Assembly (NCBI RefSeq): GCF_006757745.1
Contig: NZ_AP019740.1
Location: 2,728,001-2,792,000 of the forward strand
From: Acinetobacter radioresistens DSM 6976 = NBRC 102413 = CIP 103788
Lineage (GTDB): Bacteria > Pseudomonadota > Gammaproteobacteria > Pseudomonadales > Moraxellaceae
Direction: 5' to 3'
DNA length: 64,000 bases
In this document: piece after piece, positions 57,666-64,000 of the stretch
Numbering within the stretch: the first letter of the stretch is position 1
Layout: the number at the start of each line of letters is the position of its first letter
Notes under the pieces: model-generated
Seen by the model: the letters and a program-made list of their open reading frames with translations, nothing else
What the model was told of the DNA's origin: nothing
Databases searched by the model: none
Made by a program: the position numbers and the translations under genes

Positions 57666-59489
57666 TTACGGTTCCTGTGGAACATCGAGCGGCTTATCTA
57701 ATGGCACATTCATCAAACGGAGTGATTCCTGCATTACCCGGGCAAATACTGGCGCAGCCACCAGACCGCCATAATATTTTCCTTTCGGATTTTCTACGAC
57801 CACAAAAATGGCCAGTCGTGGATCACTTACCGGTGCTACACCAGAAAACAGGGCGCGGTACTCATTACTCGAATAACCCTTACGGTCAGCTCGCAGTTTA
57901 TGGGCCGTACCTGTTTTACCTGCAACACGGTAACCGGGAATATTAGCCTGACGTGCAGTTCCTCCAGGTAATGTTACCTGTTCCATCATCAGGAGTACCT
58001 GATCAGCGATTTTAGGTTCAAGAAGCTGCTCACCTTTAGGCGGTTCATCCAGCTTATAAAGGCTAAGAGGCATTTTTACACCATGATTTGCCAGCATGGC
58101 ATACGCCTGTACCATTTGCAGTACAGTGGCATTAATACCGTAACCATAAGACATAGTGGCTACTTCTGAAACATTCCATTTACTTGGTGGTAAAATCAGG
58201 CCTGTACTCTCACCCGGGAACTTCACAGCTGAACGTTGTCCGAAACCAATTCGCTTAAAAAATGTCGGAAGAGTTGAATAGGGCAAAGATAAAGCCATCT
58301 TCGCCACACCAACGTTTGATGACTTGATAATTACACCAGTTACACTAAGCTGGCCATAACTATGCGTATCACGAATAGTATGGTTACCGACCCGCATTGA
58401 GCCTGAGCCTAAATTAATAATGGTATTTGGTGTATATTTACCACTTTCTAGCGCCGCAGCCACACTTAATGGCTTCATGGTAGAACCCGGTTCAAACATA
58501 TCGATTGCACCGCGGTTTCGCATGGCATCTTTATTGGCCAGTCCATTTTTATCATTCGGGTTATAAGAGGGCCAACTGGTCATGGCCAGAATCTCACCGG
58601 TTTTAACATCTACTGCAATAGCGCTGGCCGAGCGGGCATTGTTGGCGATGCCTGCAGCTGTAAGTTCACGATAAAGAATATATTGCAAACGCGAGTCAAT
58701 ACTCAGTGTAATATTTTCACCCGGTTCAACTTCTTTAATAACCTCGGTTACCTTCAACCGGTTACCGCGTTTATCACGGATAACTTTCTGCTCACCATCG
58801 ACACCAGCCAGCCGTTTGTTAAGCTGCATTTCCAGGCCTTCAATACCGGTCCCTTCACTATTGGTCAAACCAATAATCTGAGCATTTGGCTGTGGCTGCG
58901 GATAATAGCGTTTATAGTTTTTCTCGGCATATACCCCCTGAAAATCTCGCTTGACGATCAGGTCTGCCTGCTGTGGTGGTACTTCTTTTTTCAGAACCAG
59001 ATAACGTGATCTTGGCCGCTCCTTTAATTTTCTTTTTAATTCGGTCCGATCGATACCGACTGCATCGGCCAACTCATCCAGATTAAGATTTTTATCAGGT
59101 AACTGACGCTTGAGTTTGCGGTTATTCGGATCTTTTTTTAACTCGGCTTTAATCTCGTCGTAGAGCTTTTTATTATCAAAATAATCACGCGGGTCAATTA
59201 CAATTTTCATAATTGGCGTGCTGATCGCCAGAGGTACACCATGACGATCGCTGATGACTCCACGCATGGCTTTTAAAGACTCAGTTCTTAAAATATTGGC
59301 ATTGGCCTTGTTTTGCAGAAAGTCCTTATTAATAATCTGTACATAAAATGCACGCGCAATCAATATGACAAAACACAGTAATACCACGCCCCACATTAAA
59401 TAGAAGCGCCACATATCAAAGGCAAGAGTAGGTTTTTCCGAAATCGACTGCTGTTTTCTTCGTGTTTGCTTAATTCGCTTGTCTACCAT
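57666..59489 (-). CDS. ftsI: septal transpeptidase FtsI (PBP3)
   Basis: Class B PBP of 607 residues. One membrane helix at about 30-50 is followed by the dimerisation/pedestal domain (RGVISDRHGVPLA). The transpeptidase domain has Ser in GSTMKPL, SSN in IKSSNVG and KTGTAHK. It cross-links septal peptidoglycan with FtsW. Its loop near residues 115-170 (LKKDPNNRKLKRQLP...) is long and basic, as in Acinetobacter homologues. Confidence 0.96.
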   Translation of the reverse strand: MVDKRIKQTRRKQQSISEKPTLAFDMWRFYLMWGVVLLCFVILIARAFYVQIINKDFLQNKANANILRTESLKAMRGVISDRHGVPLAISTPIMKIVIDPRDYFDNKKLYDEIKAELKKDPNNRKLKRQLPDKNLNLDELADAVGIDRTELKRKLKERPRSRYLVLKKEVPPQQADLIVKRDFQGVYAEKNYKRYYPQPQPNAQIIGLTNSEGTGIEGLEMQLNKRLAGVDGEQKVIRDKRGNRLKVTEVIKEVEPGENITLSIDSRLQYILYRELTAAGIANNARSASAIAVDVKTGEILAMTSWPSYNPNDKNGLANKDAMRNRGAIDMFEPGSTMKPLSVAAALESGKYTPNTIINLGSGSMRVGNHTIRDTHSYGQLSVTGVIIKSSNVGVAKMALSLPYSTLPTFFKRIGFGQRSAVKFPGESTGLILPPSKWNVSEVATMSYGYGINATVLQMVQAYAMLANHGVKMPLSLYKLDEPPKGEQLLEPKIADQVLLMMEQVTLPGGTARQANIPGYRVAGKTGTAHKLRADRKGYSSNEYRALFSGVAPVSDPRLAIFVVVENPKGKYYGGLVAAPVFARVMQESLRLMNVPLDKPLDVPQEP

Positions 59490-59499
59490 ACAGCATGCC

Positions 59500-59847
59500 T
59501 TATTTTTTTTGCTCAGAAGTCATAGGTAAGGAAATCACCACAGTTTGTGAAGCCGGCGGAGAATACATACGCAACTGGGTTACTGCCCGGGTTCCAATCT
59601 GGGCAGTGGCACCAAAAGTCTGTTGTTCAATCAGCAGGCGTCCCCATTCTGCGTTCAGGTCATCCCTTTCACGCATATAGGAACTCAGATCTCGGTAATC
59701 ATGACGATATTGAAAAACCTGAAAAACCACCATGACCGCACTCATAAAAACCAGCAGTACCAGAACTGTGTAAACCACAATTTTCTTGAGAGCCGGTTTC
59801 TGCAAGAGAGGTTGTTCAGCTTTTTCTTCAACAACTTTTTTTTTCAT
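59500..59847 (-). CDS. ftsL: cell division protein FtsL
   Basis: Bitopic division protein of 115 residues: basic cytoplasmic start, membrane helix (IVVYTVLVLLVFMSAVMVVFQVF), then a periplasmic leucine-zipper-like coil (RDLSSYMRERDDLNAEWGRLLIEQQTFG) that binds FtsB and FtsQ. ATG 59847 has AAGG six bases upstream; the frame also opens 14 codons earlier inside rsmH, which is less likely. Confidence 0.9.
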   Translation of the reverse strand: MKKKVVEEKAEQPLLQKPALKKIVVYTVLVLLVFMSAVMVVFQVFQYRHDYRDLSSYMRERDDLNAEWGRLLIEQQTFGATAQIGTRAVTQLRMYSPPASQTVVISLPMTSEQKK

Positions 59848-59858
59848 TGTGCGCCTTA

Positions 59859-60770
59859 CTATGCTAAGCGTTCTGCTACTCTTAACCAAGCACTACGTGA
59901 GCGTGGGTTTTCTTTAACTTCGGCATCACTGGCTTTAATACGTGAAATTTTCTTCAGACGGCGAGTGTCCTGCTGTATTTGCGGCATTCCCCAGCCTGAA
60001 TCTTCGGCCAAACTTGATTCTTTTTGTATAAACTGTTTGATCAGACGGTCTTCCAGTGAATGGAAACTGATTACCGCCAGGCGTCCATATGGTTTAAGAA
60101 TATCGACTGCCTGTGGTAGAAACAGCTCAATATCTTCTAATTCTTTATTGATGGCAATACGAATAGCCTGAAAGGTACGCGTAGCAGGATGCTTGTGTTT
60201 TTCCCATTTTGGATGGGCAGTTTTCACGAGTTCAGCCAGCTGGCCAGTGGTTGCAATGTAGCCTGCCTGTTTAATTGCGCGGGCTATGCGGCGACTGTAA
60301 CGCTCTTCCCCATACTGATAAATAATATTGGCTAATGCCTCTTCTTCAATATTGACCAGCCACTCTGCTGCGGTTTGGCCTTGGGAATTATCCATACGCA
60401 TATCTAAGGGTCCGTCTTGCATAAAGCTAAAACCGCGTTCAGCCTGGTCAAGTTGTGGCGATGAAACCCCTAAATCTGCCATGATCCCATCGACTTCAGT
60501 TATACCAATTTTTTCAAGCTCCTGTTTAAGGTCAGCAAAACTGGCATGAATAATTTTAAAGCGAGCGTCCTGCTGCTCGAGCTCGGCAGCAACAGCCAAA
60601 GCCTGAGGATCTTTATCGAAGGCATAAACCTGAGCATCTGTATTGAGCTGAGCCAGTAATTCACGGCTATGGCCACCTCGGCCGAAGGTTGCGTCTACAT
60701 AAATTCCTGTATTGCGCTCTGCCAGTACGGCAGCAACAGTTTCATGGAGTAATACAGAAATATGCGACAT
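59859..60770 (-). CDS. rsmH: 16S rRNA (cytosine-1402-N4)-methyltransferase
   Basis: RsmH (MraW), 303 residues, methylates N4 of C1402 in the ribosomal P-site. It begins MSHISVLLHETVAAV, with the SAM site YVDATFGRGGHSRELL, DLGVSSPQLDQAERGFSF, and FHSLEDRLIKQF near the end. First gene of the cluster; mraZ, usually upstream, is absent, as in other Acinetobacter. Confidence 0.97.
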   Translation of the reverse strand: MSHISVLLHETVAAVLAERNTGIYVDATFGRGGHSRELLAQLNTDAQVYAFDKDPQALAVAAELEQQDARFKIIHASFADLKQELEKIGITEVDGIMADLGVSSPQLDQAERGFSFMQDGPLDMRMDNSQGQTAAEWLVNIEEEALANIIYQYGEERYSRRIARAIKQAGYIATTGQLAELVKTAHPKWEKHKHPATRTFQAIRIAINKELEDIELFLPQAVDILKPYGRLAVISFHSLEDRLIKQFIQKESSLAEDSGWGMPQIQQDTRRLKKISRIKASDAEVKENPRSRSAWLRVAERLA

Positions 60771-60905
60771 AAGATCGGTTCAGACAGCTAAAAATTTAAC
60801 TGCACATTATTACCCTGTTTTTATAAAGCTCCAAATGGCTTTTTGTAGGGAAATATTATTTTCTATAGAGAAAACCGTTTTGCCGATCTTTTTTAAAGCA
60901 TCATT

Positions 60906-60943
60906 AAAAAGCCCTGACAGAATTATTCTGCTACAGGGCTTTT
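60906..60943 (-). terminator. terminator of the sulfate-binding protein gene
   Basis: AAAAGCCCTG pairs with CAGGGCTTTT, with a nested CAGAAT/ATTCTG stem, giving a U-run on the minus strand. Confidence 0.85.
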
Positions 60944-60971
60944 CCAGAGGAACTACTTGAACGACGAATGG

Positions 60972-61988
60972 TTAGCGACGATCATTATAAATCTGGTCAA
61001 ATGTTGCCCCATTTACAAAATGGGTTTGCTGTGCCTTGCTCCATCCCCCGAATACTTCATCAATAGTGAAAGTTTTCAGCTTAGGAAATTGAGCAGCATA
61101 TTTCGCCATAACTTTCTGGTTACGTGGCCGATAATAGTATTTTGCTGCCATTTCCTGGCCCAAAGGAGAATACAGATAATTAATATAGCCGGTAGCCAGC
61201 CATTTATTACCATTTTTTTTAACTGTCTTGTCAACAATTGCAACCGATGGTTCCGTTAAAATTGAAATTGATGGATAAACAATATCATATTTATCACGGC
61301 CTAAAGTTTTAAGCGTGACTAGAGCTTCATTTTCCCAGGTTAGCAGTACATCACCCATGCCACGTTCGGCGAATGTCGTCATAGAGGCACGTGCAGCAGA
61401 GTCCATCACCTTGACATTCTTATACATGCTTTTAACAAACACTCGTGCCTTAGCATCATTACCGCCCGGCTGTTTCAGCGCATAGCCCCAAGCCGACAGA
61501 TAAATCCAGCGTGGCAAGCCGCCTGTTTTAGGGTTAGGTGTAATAATCTGCACACCCGGTCTGGTTAGATCTTTCCAGTCCTGAATTTTTTTCGGATTAC
61601 CTTTACGTACCATAAAAACGATAGTTGAAGTATAGGGTGCAGAATTATAAGGAAATTCTTTTTGCCAGCCTGCTTTAATCTGGCCAGATTTTACGATCTC
61701 ATTAATGTCATTTGCCAAGGCTAAAGTCACTACATCACCTTTTAAACCATCAACTACTGAGCGTGCCTGTTTACCTGAACCGCCATGTGACTGTTTAAAT
61801 TCAACTGTTTGTCCAGTACGGCTTTTCCAGTAAGCACCATATGACTTATTGAACTCATCATAAAATTCACGTGTCGCATCATATGAGACATTCAAAAATT
61901 GACGGTCAGCAGCTTGTGTAACTGAACCACATAGTATTAAGGTGGCTAACATGCCACCTTTTAAACCCCATTGGAAATGCTTTCTCAT
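60972..61988 (-). CDS. sbp: sulfate ABC transporter periplasmic sulfate-binding protein
   Basis: Periplasmic binding protein of 338 residues with a signal peptide ending TQAAD. Family segments: NVSYDATREFYDEFN, QSHGGSGKQARSVVDGLKGDVVTLALA, and GDVLLTWENEA followed by the YNTLKTL-type stretch. It captures sulfate or thiosulfate for an importer whose membrane and ATPase genes are not adjacent. In the segment often written SGGARW it reads TGGLPRWIYLSAWGYAL, still within the family. The 454 bases upstream (61989-62442) are AT-rich and must contain promoters for this gene and the divergent one; no clear element was picked out. Confidence 0.92.
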   Translation of the reverse strand: MRKHFQWGLKGGMLATLILCGSVTQAADRQFLNVSYDATREFYDEFNKSYGAYWKSRTGQTVEFKQSHGGSGKQARSVVDGLKGDVVTLALANDINEIVKSGQIKAGWQKEFPYNSAPYTSTIVFMVRKGNPKKIQDWKDLTRPGVQIITPNPKTGGLPRWIYLSAWGYALKQPGGNDAKARVFVKSMYKNVKVMDSAARASMTTFAERGMGDVLLTWENEALVTLKTLGRDKYDIVYPSISILTEPSVAIVDKTVKKNGNKWLATGYINYLYSPLGQEMAAKYYYRPRNQKVMAKYAAQFPKLKTFTIDEVFGGWSKAQQTHFVNGATFDQIYNDRR

Positions 61989-62442
61989 TTACTTCTCTAG
62001 GTCACTTGATAAACAATTTGCAATATACTGAAAATTTTTATAAAACAACAACTCATTATACGGTTGAGTATTGCATTCCATTCAATTGATTAAGTTCTAC
62101 AATTCCTGATTTTTATATAACGTTGTTTTAGGTACAGTTATCAGGTTTTCTCTAACTGAAACTGTCATCTTTTATTTAGCTTCTAGTACAGTCAAAAAAT
62201 CCAAGTATCTTGGGCACTCTTAAGTCTCCTATTTTCTCTTCACCTCCTCTACACATTTATCTGTTAAAAATACACTTCCAATACAGCTTAGGGTTTATTG
62301 TAATTTTTTAACTAGAGTTAGTTTAAAATTTTGTAATGAATTGTGAGTCTATACTGTAACTGTTAAGACAAAGCTGTTTTAATTCATGCGATTTTCGGCA
62401 AACTTTATAAGAATTAGCCGATTTATAGGGGACTCTTCTTAC

Positions 62443-62784
62443 ATGAACATGAATTTATTTAAGATTTTTTACTTAAGTTTGAGTATGCTTACACTCAGCC
62501 AGATAGGGCATAGCGCAGTTATTGTACAAGGCAACAGTCTTAAAAATCAGGATTTATCTAAAATATCTGGTTCTACCCATGCTCCTGCTAAAACAGGCTC
62601 TCTTATCGAAAAAGCTTTAAACCAGCGCCAATCTGAGAAAACTACGCCTTCAGTTGAAAGATCTGAGCTGGATTTAAAAATGTTGACTTCTATGCGTGCT
62701 GCTCCTACCCAGAATTTTCTGGCGGCACAGAACCAGCGTTTTAGCCGTCTGGTACAGATTATTTTTCCACAGCAAACCTCTTAA
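62443..62784 (+). CDS. small secreted protein of unknown function
   Basis: Protein of about 113 residues from ATG 62443 (or 62449), opening with a signal peptide (NLFKIFYLSLSMLTLSQIGHSA). The mature part is Ser/Thr/Gln-rich and basic, without cysteines or a known domain. AGGGGA lies about ten bases upstream. It is followed by a terminator and then gltX. I do not recognise a family. Confidence 0.55.
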   Translation: MNMNLFKIFYLSLSMLTLSQIGHSAVIVQGNSLKNQDLSKISGSTHAPAKTGSLIEKALNQRQSEKTTPSVERSELDLKMLTSMRAAPTQNFLAAQNQRFSRLVQIIFPQQTS

Positions 62785-62809
62785 TTTTATAATTTTCATA
62801 GTCTTTTCT

Positions 62810-62857
62810 AGCCTGACCTGCCTGGGGTGAATTAACCCTTAAGCTGTCAGGCTTTTT
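62810..62857 (+). terminator. terminator upstream of gltX
   Basis: AGCCTGAC pairs with GTCAGGCT, with an inner GGGT/ACCC stem, followed by TTTTT. Confidence 0.8.
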
Positions 62858-62897
62858 CGTTATAATAGTCTTAATCTGTTATTGAAAATTAAGAGTT

Positions 62898-64000
62898 ATG
62901 AACGTCCGCACCCGTATTGCTCCTTCTCCAACTGGCTTTCCCCATGTTGGTACTGCTTATATCGCCCTGTTCAATATGTGCTTTGCCAAGCAGCATGGAG
63001 GCGAATTTATATTGCGTATTGAAGATACCGATCAGCTGCGTTCAACCCCTGAATCAGAAAAAATGATTCTGGACTCATTAAAATGGCTGGGACTGAACTG
63101 GTCAGAAGGACCAGATATCGGTGGCCCACATGCACCATATCGCCAGTCCGAGCGTATGCATATCTATAAACAGTATGCATTAGAACTAGTTGAAAAAGGT
63201 CATGCTTTTTATTGCTTTGCAACTCCAGAAGAACTCGACCAGATGCGTGCCGAACAGCAGGCCCGTGGTGAAAGTCCACGCTATGACGGTCGGGGTCTGC
63301 AGCTCTCTCATGAAGAAGTTGAACGCCGTCTGGCAGCTGGTGAACCTCATGTTATTCGCATGAAAGTGCCTGCTGAAGGCGTATGCAAATTTAATGACAT
63401 GCTGCGTGGTGAAGTTGAGATTCCTTGGGCTCAGGTAGACATGCAGATTCTGTTAAAAACTGACGGACTGCCTACTTATCATCTGGCCAATGTGGTTGAT
63501 GACCATCTTATGCAAATTACGCATGTCATCCGTGGCGAAGAATGGATTCCATCGGCACCAAAACACCAGTTGCTGTACTCCTACTTTGGCTGGGATATGC
63601 CGACAATCTGTCATATGCCACTACTACGCAATCCGGATAAGTCCAAATTATCTAAACGGAAGAACCCAACATCAATCAATTATTACCGTGATATTGGTGT
63701 ATTGCCAGAGGCCCTACTAAACTATCTGGGTCGTATGGGTTGGTCTATGCCAGATGAAAGTGAAAAGTTTACGCTGGCAGAAATGATCGAACACTTTGAC
63801 ATTAAACGTGTATCACTAGGCGGTCCGATTTTTGATGTTGAAAAGCTTAACTGGTTAAATGGTCAGTGGATTAAGGCATTGTCTCCTGCAGAATTGTTAA
63901 ATACCCTGCTCAACTGGAAGGCAGACCGTAATAAACTTGAAGAGATTGCTGCAGCCATCCAGCCGCGAATTAACCTGCTTTCTGAGGCAGTAAACTGGGC
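62898..64000 (+). CDS. gltX: glutamyl-tRNA synthetase (partial, runs off the window)
   Basis: Class I aminoacyl-tRNA synthetase; the first 367 codons are present and the frame is open at the window edge. HIGH-type motif in [19 protein letters not shown], zinc-region-like [17 protein letters not shown], the [11 protein letters not shown] segment and the KMSKS-type KLSKRK. It charges tRNA-Glu for translation. The start [14 protein letters not shown] is the family start, with a weak AAGAG upstream. Confidence 0.96.
   Translation, partial: MNVRTRIAPSPTGFPHVGTAYIALFNMCFAKQHGGEFILRIEDTDQLRSTPESEKMILDSLKWLGLNWSEGPDIGGPHAPYRQSERMHIYKQYALELVEKGHAFYCFATPEELDQMRAEQQARGESPRYDGRGLQLSHEEVERRLAAGEPHVIRMKVPAEGVCKFNDMLRGEVEIPWAQVDMQILLKTDGLPTYHLANVVDDHLMQITHVIRGEEWIPSAPKHQLLYSYFGWDMPTICHMPLLRNPDKSKLSKRKNPTSINYYRDIGVLPEALLNYLGRMGWSMPDESEKFTLAEMIEHFDIKRVSLGGPIFDVEKLNWLNGQWIKALSPAELLNTLLNWKADRNKLEEIAAAIQPRINLLSEAVNW

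Overview
This 64 kb window is chromosomal DNA from an Acinetobacter-like gammaproteobacterium. The call rests on AT-rich composition, the gene order, and protein features typical of Moraxellaceae: a SpoT whose synthetase half has decayed, a dcw cluster cut down to rsmH-ftsL-ftsI-murE-murF-mraY without mraZ, and a PilMNOPQ set running into aroK-aroB and a SPOR-domain protein. About four fifths of the window is ordinary core genome.

Layout. 0.2-2.1 kb: two tandem secreted lipases, the first lacking its C-terminus. 2.2-4.3 kb: rpsP-rimM-trmD-rplS. 4.5-11.7 kb: a minor-pilin operon fimU-pilV-pilW-pilX-pilY1-pilE plus a second PilE-like pilin. 11.8-17.9 kb: ispH divergent from gmk, then rpoZ, spoT, ridA, a Fur-boxed bfd, and a bacterioferritin whose di-iron ligands are mostly lost. 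18.2-32.0 kb: the accessory region. 32.2-35.5 kb: two TPM-domain proteins, LemA and a predicted metal-dependent hydrolase. 35.9-41.8 kb: gltD and gltB. 42.3-50.0 kb: SPOR protein, aroB, aroK and pilQPONM, divergent from ponA. 52.7-60.8 kb: rlmA and the split dcw cluster. 61-64 kb: a sulfate-binding protein, a small secreted protein, and gltX running off the edge.

The main discovery is in the accessory region. The resident major pilin gene pilA (minus strand) has been cut in two inside the codons for its prepilin motif GFTLI/EL. Its promoter and first ten codons lie at 31.93-32.03 kb and the rest at 18.17-18.53 kb. The 13.4 kb between them (18532-31932) is a discrete element. It is flanked by the 6-bp direct repeat TCGATT and has matching inverted end repeats. 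Removing the element with one repeat copy restores an in-frame 130-residue PilA. The element carries an operon of three tyrosine recombinases plus a small TnpC-like protein, resembling Tn554 and recombinase-trio elements. It also carries two ribbon-helix-helix genes diverging from three identical palindromes, decayed toxin-antitoxin genes, several unknown cargo genes, and a complete replacement major pilin with its own sigma-54 promoter, a perfect CRP-type site and a TfpZ-type pilin accessory gene. It therefore looks like a site-specific pilin-replacement element: it silences the host pilin on insertion and supplies another. The captured host pilA promoter now points at a secreted cargo protein just inside the element's right end. 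In the present sequence the second recombinase has a frameshift in a six-base homopolymer, so current mobility is uncertain.

All functional statements come from reading the sequence and from family knowledge; no database search was run.
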